Shown piece by piece: positions 45,115 through 53,036 of a stretch of 64,000 nucleotides of DNA (the first letter of the stretch is position 1; the number at the start of each line of letters is the position of its first letter). The DNA lies in assembly GCF_031458135.1 (NCBI RefSeq), contig NZ_JAVDXW010000001.1, positions 4,092,001 to 4,156,000 on the forward strand, written 5' to 3'. The notes under the pieces were generated by a model. That model was not told the DNA's origin and searched no databases. It saw nothing but the letters and a program-made list of their open reading frames with translations. The DNA is from Haloactinomyces albus. Its GTDB lineage: Bacteria; Actinomycetota; Actinomycetes; Mycobacteriales; Pseudonocardiaceae. The translations under genes and the position numbers were made by a program.

Positions 45115-45954
45115 TCAGTCGCATACGCAGCCGAGGTAACGCTCGGCCATGGTGTGCAGAACGGTGTGCGGTTCCTCTGCCCAGACGTCGGCGTTGAAGA
45201 TCTCGACCTCGATATCGCCGCGGTAGCCCGCTCGTTCCACTGCTGCGCGCAGCGGCCGGAAGTCGATGTGACCGTCGCCCATCATCCCACGGCCGAGCAG
45301 CACGTCGGCCGGTAGCGGGGTGAGCCAGTCACAGACCTGGAAGCTCGCGATCCGGTCAGCGGCCCTGCCGATCTGGGTGAACAGCTCAGGGTCCCACCAC
45401 ACGTGGAACGCGTCGACGACGACACCGACCTGCTCGACCGGGAACGCCTCCGCGATCTCCAGCGCTTGGCCCAGTGTCGACAGCACGGCACGGTCGGCGC
45501 AATACATCGGGTGCAACGGTTCCAGCGCGAGCCGCACCCCGCGTTCGCCCGCGTACGGAGCCAGCTCCGCGAGTGCGTCGACCACCCGTTGCCTCGCCCC
45601 TGGCAGGTCGCGTGAGCCTGCGGGCAATCCGCCGACCACGAGCACCAGGCACGGTGCGCCCAGCTCGGCAGCCTCGTCCAGCGCACGGCGGTTGTCCGCC
45701 ATCGCTCCACGGCGCTCGGCGCCTTCCACTCCGGTGAAGAATCCGCCGCGGCACAGCGAGGAGACCCGCAACCCGGCGTCATCGACCAGCTTTGCGGTCT
45801 TCGCCACGCCGATCTCGTGCACTGGCTCGCGCCACAGTCCGATCGCCGGGATCCCGACCTCAGTACACCCCTGAACTGCTTCCGCGACCGAGCAGCGGTT
45901 GACGGTCTTCTGGTTCAGCGACAGACGCGCCAGTCTCGGGTCCTGGTTGATCAT
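45115..45954 (-). CDS. Sugar phosphate isomerase/epimerase (xylose-isomerase-like TIM barrel)
   Basis: A 279-residue AP-endonuclease-2/xylose-isomerase-like TIM barrel. Typical segments are GIPAIGLWREPVHEIGV (residues 34-50), LVLVVGGLPAGS, RLALEPLHPMYCADRAVLST with a metal-binding glutamate, VVDAFHVWWDPELF, and GMMGDGHIDFRPLRAAVERA with IEVEIFN near the end, supplying the usual E, D, H and E metal ligands. ATG 45954 overlaps the stop of the DUF993 gene (ATGA). It likely isomerises or epimerises a sugar, keto-sugar or cyclitol in the LacI-controlled pathway; the exact reaction is unknown. Confidence 0.83.
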   Translation of the reverse strand: MINQDPRLARLSLNQKTVNRCSVAEAVQGCTEVGIPAIGLWREPVHEIGVAKTAKLVDDAGLRVSSLCRGGFFTGVEGAERRGAMADNRRALDEAAELGAPCLVLVVGGLPAGSRDLPGARQRVVDALAELAPYAGERGVRLALEPLHPMYCADRAVLSTLGQALEIAEAFPVEQVGVVVDAFHVWWDPELFTQIGRAADRIASFQVCDWLTPLPADVLLGRGMMGDGHIDFRPLRAAVERAGYRGDIEVEIFNADVWAEEPHTVLHTMAERYLGCVCD

Positions 45955-47114
45955 CGGGTCACCCCCGCGACATGGAGCAGGGAACGCATTCGGCTCACCG
46001 CGAGTTCGGGGTCGGGCAGCAGCCCGGCCCGGTCGGCCAACCGGAATGCTTCGGCGAGGTGGAGTACGCTGCGCCCGCTCTGCAGGCCGCCGACCATCGT
46101 GAAACCGGGTTGGTGTCCGCAGATCCAGGCCAGGAAGGCGATTCCGGTCTTGTAGTAGTACGTCGGTGCGGTGAACAGGTGCCGTGCCAGAGGAACGGTC
46201 GGTAGCAAGGCGTTGTCGAACGCCGCTTCGTCGCCGCGGTCCAGAGCGTGCAGGGCAGCCGAGGCAGCCGGTGCGATCGCGGCGAACACGCCGAGCAGTG
46301 CGTCGCTGGAGGAGTCCGACTCGCCCTTGATCAGTCTCGGATAGTTGAAGTCGTCGCCGGTGTAGAGCCGGACGCCCTCGGGGAGGGCGGCGCGCAGCCG
46401 GACCTCGTGTTCGGCGTCCAGCAGCGACACCTTCACCCCGTCGATTTTGGTGGCGTGCTCGCGCAGCAACGTCAGGAACGACTCGGTCGCCGCCGCGATG
46501 TCCGTCGACCCCCAATACCCGCTCAGGGCCGGGTCGAACATCGGACCGAGCCAGTGCAGGATCACCGGGTCGTCGACCTGGTCGAGCAGCCGCGCGTAGA
46601 CCTTGTGATAGTCCTCCGGGCCGCGGGCGAGCGTGGCAAGCTGGCGGCTGGCCATCAGGATCACCTGGGCGCCGGCCTCCTGCACCACCTCCAGCTGTTC
46701 CTCGTAACCGGAGACCAGTTGGTCCGAGTCGGACACCTCGGCCGGAAGGTGATCGGTACCCGCCCCGGCGGCGATACGTCCACCCACCGCCTTCGCTTCC
46801 GCGGCGCTGCGCCGAATAAGTTCCCGGGTAGCGGGCCAGTTGAGTCCCATTCCGCGCTGTGCGGTGTCCATGGCCTCGGCCACTCCCAGTCCACAGGACC
46901 ACAAGTACCGGCGGAAGCCCAGTGTCGTCGACCAATCGATGCTTGCGGGCGCACCGGGGACGTTGTCGCCGAACGGATCGGCCGCTACGTGCGCAGCGGC
47001 GTAGGCGATGCGGGTTCGGGGTGGGGAAGCGGGGAGAGGCCACGTGACGGGGTCGCGCAGTCGATGCGCGCTGACCGAGCCGTCGGCCTGGGGGAGCTGG
47101 ATGGTGGGCGTCAC
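45951..47114 (-). CDS. DUF993-family protein (dihydrodipicolinate-synthase-like fold)
   Basis: A 387-residue protein of the uncharacterised DUF993 family, distantly related to the DapA-type TIM-barrel lyases. Recognisable blocks are TRIAYAAAHVAADPFGDN, SIDWSTTLGFRRYLWSCGLG, GLNWPATRELIRRSAAEAK, ARLLDQVDDPVILHWLGPMF and GVRLYTGDDFNYPRLI. It is first gene of a two-gene unit with the TIM-barrel isomerase and starts with a GTG at 47114 close to a GGAAAGCGCTTTCC operator. Its usual neighbours, sugar isomerases and Gfo/Idh/MocA oxidoreductases, are all here. A retro-aldol or dehydration step is a reasonable guess, not a known function. Confidence 0.8.
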   Translation of the reverse strand: MTPTIQLPQADGSVSAHRLRDPVTWPLPASPPRTRIAYAAAHVAADPFGDNVPGAPASIDWSTTLGFRRYLWSCGLGVAEAMDTAQRGMGLNWPATRELIRRSAAEAKAVGGRIAAGAGTDHLPAEVSDSDQLVSGYEEQLEVVQEAGAQVILMASRQLATLARGPEDYHKVYARLLDQVDDPVILHWLGPMFDPALSGYWGSTDIAAATESFLTLLREHATKIDGVKVSLLDAEHEVRLRAALPEGVRLYTGDDFNYPRLIKGESDSSSDALLGVFAAIAPAASAALHALDRGDEAAFDNALLPTVPLARHLFTAPTYYYKTGIAFLAWICGHQPGFTMVGGLQSGRSVLHLAEAFRLADRAGLLPDPELAVSRMRSLLHVAGVTR

Positions 47115-47133
47115 GACAACCTCAACACAGATC

Positions 47134-47147
47134 GGAAAGCGCTTTCC
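47134..47147. promoter_or_regulatory. LacI operator GGAAAGCGCTTTCC before DUF993 gene
   Basis: A perfect 14-bp palindrome at 47134-47147, 20 bp upstream of the DUF993 start and 119 bp before the divergent LacI gene. It is the model of a site class repeated at 49772 and 54210 (perfect) and at 47203, 49825 and 51491 (near perfect). Confidence 0.85.
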
Positions 47148-47202
47148 AATGCAGAATAGGGGGCCGTGTCACCCCGGCGCAAGAACTTCCTGGGAGCATG
47201 CT

Positions 47203-47216
47203 GGAAAGTGTTTTCC
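47203..47216. promoter_or_regulatory. LacI operator variant GGAAAGTGTTTTCC before the LacI gene
   Basis: GGAAAGTGTTTTCC at 47203-47216, 50 bp upstream of the LacI start codon; 12 of 14 bases match the perfect palindrome. Likely site for autoregulation. Confidence 0.65.
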
Positions 47217-47265
47217 CGGCCAGGTGCCCGGGGCGAGGCTCGACGGCGCTACTCGAGGAGGGGCA

Positions 47266-48300
47266 ATGTCACGTGCGACCGGCAAGGTGAATCTGCTCGA
47301 CGTGGCCCGCCGGGCCGGAGTATCGCTGGCGACCGCGTCACGGGTGCTCAACGGTAGTGCTCGTAACGTGGGGGAGGATTTGCAGCAGCGAGTTCGCTCG
47401 GCTGCGGAGCAACTGAACTATTCGCCCAGCGCGCCTGCGCAAGCCATGGCTCGGGGCGGGACCAACGTCGTCGGGCTGGTAGTGCCCGACATCTCCGATC
47501 CCTACTTTTCGACCACTGCGGCCAGCATCATGCGGGTCGCCGAACCACACGAGTTGATCATTGCGCTGTCCAGCACGCAGCGACGTGTCGAGCGGGAAGC
47601 CGAGTACGTCGCCGCGCTGCGTCGACAGCGGGCACGGGGCGTCATCCTGGTCGGCAGCCGAACCACGAACGCTCGGCACGAGGACGAGTTGCGCGCCGAG
47701 TTGGAGACCTTCATCGCCTCCGGGGGCCGAGTTGCCGCGATCAGCCAGCAACAACTCCCGGCCGACACCGTTGTCATCGAGAATCGTGCCGGAGCGCGAG
47801 ATCTCGCCGAGACCCTTGCCGGGCTCGGCTATCGGCGGTTCGCGGTGTTGGCGGGTCCCAGCGACCTGGTGACCGCGCGGGATCGGGTGGCGGGATTTCG
47901 TCAGGGGTTGAAGCGGAGCGGAGTGAGTCTCGATACCAACGACGTGATCACCGGGGAATTCACCAGAGATGGTGGCTATGACGCTGCCGTGGAGTTGCTC
48001 GACCGGGACCGGGACGTCGAGTGCGTGTTCGCCGTCAATGACGTGATGGCGGTCGGTGCGATCGCCGCGTTCCGCGATCGTGACCTCCGCTTGCCCGAGG
48101 ATATCGCGGTGGCCGGGTTCGACGACATCGTCAGTCTCCGCGACATCTGGCCACCGCTGACCACCGTGCGTATTCCACTCGAGCGGCTCGGTGAGGAGGC
48201 GCTGGGATTCATCCTGGATGAGCAACCCAGCGACCGTCCTCGAGCCCGCCGCTTCCGCGGCGAGGTCATCGTGCGGGCGAGCACGCCACGGCTGAGTTGA
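47266..48300 (+). CDS. LacI-family regulator of the DUF993/Gfo-Idh-MocA locus
   Basis: A 344-residue LacI/GalR repressor with the helix-turn-helix NLLDVARRAGVSLATASRVL (8-27), a hinge helix SPSAPAQAMARG, and the effector-binding domain (VVGLVVPDISDPYFSTTAAS through AVAGFDDIVSLRDIWPPLTT, then RIPLERLGEEALGFIL). ATG 47266 has GAGGAGG upstream. It is divergent from the DUF993 gene with two GGAAAGCGCTTTCC-type sites between them. The same site occurs before the two oxidoreductase genes and the MHS transporter gene, so one repressor probably governs the whole 45-54 kb block. The ligand is unknown. Confidence 0.88.
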   Translation: MSRATGKVNLLDVARRAGVSLATASRVLNGSARNVGEDLQQRVRSAAEQLNYSPSAPAQAMARGGTNVVGLVVPDISDPYFSTTAASIMRVAEPHELIIALSSTQRRVEREAEYVAALRRQRARGVILVGSRTTNARHEDELRAELETFIASGGRVAAISQQQLPADTVVIENRAGARDLAETLAGLGYRRFAVLAGPSDLVTARDRVAGFRQGLKRSGVSLDTNDVITGEFTRDGGYDAAVELLDRDRDVECVFAVNDVMAVGAIAAFRDRDLRLPEDIAVAGFDDIVSLRDIWPPLTTVRIPLERLGEEALGFILDEQPSDRPRARRFRGEVIVRASTPRLS

Positions 48301-48603
48301 TCAGGAAAACGTAGCGTGCAGGCCCCCGGTCACAGAGGCCCCGGCCAGTAGGAACTGTCGGGCTCGCGGCGCCTCGCGGCGTTGTCGTGGAGTCAACGTG
48401 GCTCCGCCACGCCTCCTTCCTCCTGACAAGACCCGATGCGAGGCATCCGCCCGGCCACCGCTCCCTGATCCAACGCCCCACTGCCGGAGCCTTTTGGCCG
48501 TGGGGAGGAAGTCAACGTGGTCCCAGTCGACAAGCCGCCTGCCGGTCTCGGGGTGAAACAGGCAAGGGAGACCGCCTCGAGGGTGCGGCTGTCAGGCTCG
48601 TCG
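48301..48603. other. Intergenic space without recognisable gene
   Basis: Three hundred bases between convergent LacI and oxidoreductase genes. Open frames here have no ribosome binding site or recognisable protein; I see no clear hairpin terminator. The words AGTCAACGTGG occur twice, about 120 bp apart, with no evident meaning. Confidence 0.5.
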
Positions 48604-49755
48604 TCATAGCTCGACCTCTCCGAGATCCACACGGCGGCCCTCACGGGACGAGGTCAGTCCTGCCTCGGCAAGGCGGATGCCGCGCGCACCCGCGAGGAAG
48701 TCGTACGCGTGGTCGCCGTCGTCGCAGAGGAACCGGATGAACTGTTCCCACTGCGCCTTGAAGCCGTTGTCGAACTCCGCGTTGTCGGGCACGGGATACC
48801 ACTGGTGCCGAAACGGGGTGTTTTCCACCTGGTCGGGGTTCCACACCGGTTTGGGGGTCTGGGTGCGGTGCTGGACGACGCACTGATTCAGTCCCGCGAC
48901 CGCGCTGCCGTGAGTTCCGTCCACGTGGAACTCCACCAGCTCGTCGCGATGGACGCGGGTCGCCCACGACGAGTTGATCTGGGCTATGATGCCGCCTTCG
49001 AGTTCGAAGAGACCGTAGGCGGCATCGTCGGCGGTGGCGCCATAGCGCTGCCCGCGCTCGTCCCACCGCTCGGGGATGTGCGTGACGACCTTGGCGGTGA
49101 CCGCCTCCACCCGGCCGAAGAGGTTCTCCATGATGTAGTTCCAGTGCGGGAACATGTCGGTGGACATACCGCCGCCGTCTTCCTGGCGGTAGTTCCAGCT
49201 CGGACGCTGTGCCGACTGCCAGTCGCCTTCGAACACCCAGTAACCGAACTCGCCGCGGATCGACAGGATCCGCCCGAAGAAACCGCTGTCGATCAGCCGC
49301 CGCAACTTGAGCAGCCCCGGCAGGTAGAGCTTGTCGTGCACCACGCCGTTCTTGACGTTCGCGGCATCGGCCATCCGCGCCAGGCGCAGTGACCCCTCGA
49401 GGTCGTCGGCGATCGGCTTCTCGGTGTAGACGTGCTTGCCCGCGGCGATGGCCTTGCTGAGGGCGGACTCCCGCACCGTCGTGAGCTGAGCGTCGAAGTA
49501 CAGGGTGTCGGCCGTGTTGGACAGGGCCTCGTCGAGATCGGTGGTCCAGCGGTCGATACCGTGGCGTTTCGCGATCTCCTGCAGCTTCTCGCCGTTCCTG
49601 CCCACGAGGACCGGGTCCACCCGCACTCGCGTGCCGTCCGAGAGTTCGATACCACCCTGCTCGCGGATGGCGAGGACGGAACGGACCAGGTGCTGCCGGT
49701 ACCCCATCCGTCCGGTGACGCCGTTCATGATGACGCCCAGCCGTCGCTCAGACAT
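48604..49755 (-). CDS. Gfo/Idh/MocA-family oxidoreductase (383 aa)
   Basis: An NAD(P)-dependent sugar or cyclitol oxidoreductase. The N-terminal Rossmann domain begins LGVIMNGVTGRMGYRQHLVR, an unusual glycine motif (NGVTGRMG) for this family, and includes the conserved HVYTEKPIAD with catalytic K near residue 115. The C-terminal domain has SIRGEFGYWVFEGDWQSAQR and DGGGMSTDMFPHWNYIMENL with a conserved D and H. ATG 49755 has AGGCGG upstream, and two GGAAAGCGCTTTCC-type operators lie 17-83 bp before it. The second domain resembles proteins annotated as trehalose- or glycoside-related oxidoreductases, but I cannot name its substrate. Confidence 0.85.
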   Translation of the reverse strand: MSERRLGVIMNGVTGRMGYRQHLVRSVLAIREQGGIELSDGTRVRVDPVLVGRNGEKLQEIAKRHGIDRWTTDLDEALSNTADTLYFDAQLTTVRESALSKAIAAGKHVYTEKPIADDLEGSLRLARMADAANVKNGVVHDKLYLPGLLKLRRLIDSGFFGRILSIRGEFGYWVFEGDWQSAQRPSWNYRQEDGGGMSTDMFPHWNYIMENLFGRVEAVTAKVVTHIPERWDERGQRYGATADDAAYGLFELEGGIIAQINSSWATRVHRDELVEFHVDGTHGSAVAGLNQCVVQHRTQTPKPVWNPDQVENTPFRHQWYPVPDNAEFDNGFKAQWEQFIRFLCDDGDHAYDFLAGARGIRLAEAGLTSSREGRRVDLGEVEL

Positions 49756-49771
49756 GTACTACCGCCTTTCT

Positions 49772-49785
49772 GGAAAGCGCTTTCC
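49772..49785. promoter_or_regulatory. LacI operator GGAAAGCGCTTTCC before oxidoreductase gene
   Basis: Perfect palindrome at 49772-49785, 17 bp before the oxidoreductase start, placed to block transcription or initiation. Confidence 0.82.
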
Positions 49786-49824
49786 GCTAGCTTATGACGA
49801 ATCGATAGCGCTGCACAAGACATT

Positions 49825-49838
49825 GGACAGCGCTTTCC
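49825..49838. promoter_or_regulatory. LacI operator variant GGACAGCGCTTTCC
   Basis: GGACAGCGCTTTCC at 49825-49838, one mismatch from the perfect site and 53 bp (five helical turns) from the operator at 49772, so the two could be bound together. Confidence 0.68.
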
Positions 49839-49929
49839 TGATGCGCGATGCCCGGTGGTCGACGAAGCGTCCCCGGGCGTCATGCCGAGGCTGACGCGGC
49901 TGCTCGACGGCCGGTTCGCCCGACGATGA

Positions 49930-49968
49930 AGCGACGGGTCCGAACACCGAGTGCTCGGACCCGTCGCT
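49930..49968 (-). terminator. 14-bp perfect hairpin after the MHS transporter gene
   Basis: AGCGACGGGTCCGA (49930-49943) and its exact complement (49955-49968) around an 11-nt loop, 20 bp after the transporter stop. It separates the transporter transcript from the oxidoreductase promoter downstream. Confidence 0.8.
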
Positions 49969-49987
49969 CGACGGTCCGACTTTCCGG

Positions 49988-51385
49988 TCACCGCGTCTCG
50001 GCCCGGATCCGGGCGAGCTCCTCACGCGAAACGGGTTCGCCATCCCGTTTCCCCAGCTCATCGACGGGAACGCGGTGGGTCTCCCGGGCGGACCAGGCGG
50101 CCAGGGCACCGATGATCGTGATCCCGAAGCAGAGGGTCCCGACCGTGAGTGGAACGTGCGACGACCCCGGAGGAGCGACCAACGTGAAGATGCTCGGAAG
50201 GAAGGCGGTGATGGCGAGCCCGATATTCTGCGAGATGGCGAACCCGGTGACCCGGGTCCGCGCCGGGAACAGCTCCTGGAAGAAACTGGCGAACGTCGCG
50301 TTCCAGACCTGGTAGAGGACGCCCCACGTGAGAATGGCGAAGATGACGGCGAGCGGCACGTTGTTCTGGCTGACCGCGAACAGGTAGGCGTATGACAACA
50401 ACCCCGCGCCCAACGACCCGACGATCATCAGCGGCCGCCTGCCGAACCGATCCGACAGGTCCCCGAACCACGGGATGACAGCCAGCGCGACGAGGTTCGC
50501 CACCACCGGGATCCACAGGTAGACGGACTCGCTCATCCCGATTCCGTAACCCGATTGAGTCGCGTAAGCCGCGCCGAACACGGACACGGTCACCCCGATG
50601 ACGTTGACCAGCGTCATGCAGACCGCTCGCACGACGTCCAGCCCGCTTTTCCGGAGCACCTCGAGAATCGGTGCCTTCGCGGTTTCCTGCTGGGCGTTCT
50701 TGTCGAGGAACACGGGGGTCTCCTCGACCCGGCGCCGGATGACGTAACCCGCGACCATGATGACCACGCTGAGCAGGAACGGGATGCGCCATCCCCAGGC
50801 CTGGAAGGCCTCGTCGGACAGTATCGCCGTGAGCGGGAGGAAGGCCCCGGCAGCGAGGATCTGACCTCCCTGCGTGCCGTGAAGGCTGAAGCTGGCGTAG
50901 TACCCGCGGCGTCCGAACGGCGCGTGCTCCGTGATCATGGCACTGGCGCCGCTCAGCTCGCCGGCTACGGCGAACCCCTGGACGAGCCGCAGGAGCACCA
51001 GCAGGATGGGAGCCAGGATGCCTATCTGGCCGTAGGTGGGAAGCACCCCGATCGCGAACACCGACGCGCCCATCATCATCATGCAGAGGAACAACAGGTT
51101 CTTGCGCCCCCGCTTGTCCCCCCAATGCCCGAGGACGACCGCGCCGATCGGCCGCGCGACATATCCGACGGCGTACGTGCCCAACGACGCGATCAGCGCG
51201 ATGGCCGGGTGACCTTCGGGGAAGAAAATGCCGGGAAAGACCAGTGCGGCGGCTGTGCCGTAGAGGAACCAGTCGTAGTACTCCAGGGCGCTGCCGATCC
51301 AGCCGCTCGCTGCGGCCTTTTTCGCCGTTTTCCGGGAGGTTCGCTGTTCGGGCGAAGGTGAGCGCTCCATTGTATCGCGTCTCAA
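49988..51385 (-). CDS. MHS-family (metabolite:H+ symporter) MFS transporter
   Basis: A 12-helix MFS carrier of about 465 residues, of the metabolite:H+ symporter group (shikimate, alpha-ketoglutarate, proline/betaine carriers). Diagnostic segments are SALEYYDWFLYGTAAAL after the leader, RPIGAVVLGHWGDKRGRKN (loop 2-3), LVQGFAVAGELSGASAMITE, and GWRIPFLLSVV. A TTG at 51385 has AGGAG six bases upstream and is preferred; ATG 51391 lies directly on the AGGAG, and ATG 51370 has no such site. A near-perfect LacI operator lies 106 bp upstream. It probably imports the substrate of the 45-54 kb pathway, suggesting a small acid or zwitterion rather than a plain sugar. Confidence 0.85.
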   Translation of the reverse strand: MRRDTMERSPSPEQRTSRKTAKKAAASGWIGSALEYYDWFLYGTAAALVFPGIFFPEGHPAIALIASLGTYAVGYVARPIGAVVLGHWGDKRGRKNLLFLCMMMMGASVFAIGVLPTYGQIGILAPILLVLLRLVQGFAVAGELSGASAMITEHAPFGRRGYYASFSLHGTQGGQILAAGAFLPLTAILSDEAFQAWGWRIPFLLSVVIMVAGYVIRRRVEETPVFLDKNAQQETAKAPILEVLRKSGLDVVRAVCMTLVNVIGVTVSVFGAAYATQSGYGIGMSESVYLWIPVVANLVALAVIPWFGDLSDRFGRRPLMIVGSLGAGLLSYAYLFAVSQNNVPLAVIFAILTWGVLYQVWNATFASFFQELFPARTRVTGFAISQNIGLAITAFLPSIFTLVAPPGSSHVPLTVGTLCFGITIIGALAAWSARETHRVPVDELGKRDGEPVSREELARIRAETR

Positions 51386-51490
51386 TGTCATCTCCTGGGA
51401 TGATTCGTTCACGTCATTTGATCGGCTGAGTTCCGTGCCGTATGGGGTTTGATGAGATGCTCGCGTCTCGAGGCCCGGGGAGGAGCCTTT

Positions 51491-51504
51491 GGTAAGCGCT
51501 TTCC
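51491..51504. promoter_or_regulatory. LacI operator variant GGTAAGCGCTTTCC before MHS transporter
   Basis: GGTAAGCGCTTTCC at 51491-51504, one mismatch from the perfect palindrome. The rest of 51386-51890 contains no gene I can support; the part 51505-51560 is AT-rich and promoter-like. Confidence 0.68.
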
Positions 51505-51894
51505 ATAGAAAAGCAGCCTCGATCGCCACTGTCAACACCAAAATATTGCGGAAGGCGTACGCTTCCCTGGAGCGTTATTCACCGGACATGAATCGATGTA
51601 CTTCACCGCAGGTCAGAACCTTGATGAAGCCTCGGTGAGTGCCACCGTGAATAACGCTCCCGCTCGTCGGCGTGCTTCGGCAGCCGTTCCGGATATCGGT
51701 GAAGAAGCGATCTACAGGAGGGCGGAGATCGGAGAGTTGCTGAAACGGCGCGGTATGAACGACGAAATTGTGCCGACGTTGAAAAGTACGCAGGGTGCGG
51801 CCAAGGCCGTGATGGATCCGCCGGGTGTCTTCGATTCGGGCAAGGTGATTACTACCGCTCCGAAAGAAGAGAGCGATACACGATAAAGAGCTGA

Positions 51895-52107
51895 CTGTCG
51901 TCCTGGGCGAAGCTGCGGTCTCTTGGTAGTTGTCGACCGTGCGGGTCTGCACCGCACCACTGCCTGCGGTGACGACGTAGGCTTCGGTGCACGCCAGGTG
52001 CATGTGCGGGCTCCCGCCGCGCACACCGTCCTCGGCGGGCCAGTCGTAGGCGTTGACGTGCGAGAACTGATCGCTCCGGGCAGCGGCGTCGAGTGCGTCG
52101 CGGGCAT
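51895..52107 (-). pseudogene. Cupin-domain protein remnant, frameshifted and truncated
   Basis: About 65 codons read FSHVNAYDWPAEDGVRGGSP, HMHLACTEAYVVTAGSGAVQ and T(R)TVDNYQET, the start of a small cupin with its H-x-H and E metal ligands. After that, homology stops. The only start, ATG 52107 with AGGAGG upstream, is in a different frame from this segment, so a frameshift within the first 20 codons as well as loss of the C-terminal half must be assumed. It directly follows the PmoA-like gene and was probably the last gene of that operon. Confidence 0.65.
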
Positions 52108-52115
52108 GAGTCCTC

Positions 52116-53036
52116 CTACCAGGGGTGGGTCTTGAGGTAGCGCTCGATGCGGTCGTGGTCCCACGCACCGTCGGCGACCACGACGCGATAGCGGTAGGTG
52201 AAGTCGTCGCCGGGAGCAAGCTCGAACTCCTCGAAGAATGCCCAGGACACGGCGACGGCCGGAGTCGGTTCCGAACGCACGAACCAGTGCGACTCGTGGA
52301 TTGCCTCCGCGTTCTCCGGCGCGTGCGCGAAGATCATCGTCGAATGGCGGTCGACACCGTCGTGCTCGCCGACGAAGCTCAGCCACGGGGCCTGTCGCCC
52401 CATCAGCTCCGCTTCGCCCCGGCGCTGATTCGCGCCAAGTACCTCACCGCCGGTGAAATCGCGAGGACCACGCCAGTGCAGGCCGGTGTAGCCTGCCATC
52501 TCCCGGCCCGCTGTCGTAGGGCTTCCGAAATGCAGCGGTTCCGGGCGGAGGTTGGTGAGGTGGATCGACCAGTCCAACGCCCAGGCGCCCTCATCCGTAT
52601 CGACCGAGTGCAGAGCGACGCCACGCCTCTCGTCCGCCCACGGTTGCCCGCCGTTTTCCAGCCAGGTCAGCCGCTCGACGAAGCTCATCCGGTCCGCGGT
52701 GACCTCGAAGGAGTCGAAGCCGTCGTGGCGCATCGAACCGATGCGCTCGGGCAGCGCCTGATAACCCGCACCGTGAACATAGCTGTTGCCACCCCAGAAG
52801 TTCTGCCCGGAGACGTGGCTCGCGGTCATCTGCAGCCCCTTGTGCCACCGGTGATCGTTCGGCCGATACCCGGTGACCGTGTTGCCCGACAGAGTGCGCA
52901 GCGGGTGGGCGTACGGCTTGCGTGACTCGAACTCCACCGGATCGGGCTTGTACACATAGGACACCAGCTCGACGTCGCACGCGTGCACCGTGATCCGCTC
53001 GCCGTGCCGATGCGTGACCGTGATCGGCTCGTTCAT
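52116..53036 (-). CDS. PmoA-like family protein (DUF6807)
   Basis: A 306-residue all-beta protein of the family misleadingly named PmoA; it is not a methane monooxygenase subunit. Typical blocks are YVYKPDPVEFESRKPYAHPL (29-48), TGYRPNDHRWHKGLQMT with conserved D, H and H, GQNFWGGNSYVHGAGYQ, and late GYTGLHWRGPRDFTGG and HESHWFVRSEP. ATG 53036 overlaps the stop of the upstream oxidoreductase gene (ATGA). Such proteins accompany Gfo/Idh/MocA oxidoreductases in sugar-catabolic operons, often with cupins. No reaction is established; a role as a sugar mutarotase or lyase-like beta-sandwich enzyme is a guess. Confidence 0.8.
   Translation of the reverse strand: MNEPITVTHRHGERITVHACDVELVSYVYKPDPVEFESRKPYAHPLRTLSGNTVTGYRPNDHRWHKGLQMTASHVSGQNFWGGNSYVHGAGYQALPERIGSMRHDGFDSFEVTADRMSFVERLTWLENGGQPWADERRGVALHSVDTDEGAWALDWSIHLTNLRPEPLHFGSPTTAGREMAGYTGLHWRGPRDFTGGEVLGANQRRGEAELMGRQAPWLSFVGEHDGVDRHSTMIFAHAPENAEAIHESHWFVRSEPTPAVAVSWAFFEEFELAPGDDFTYRYRVVVADGAWDHDRIERYLKTHPW

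Noticed and set aside
52116..53036. PmoA-like gene as a particulate methane monooxygenase subunit
   Set aside because: No membrane helices and a beta-sandwich sequence; the family name is a historic misnomer.
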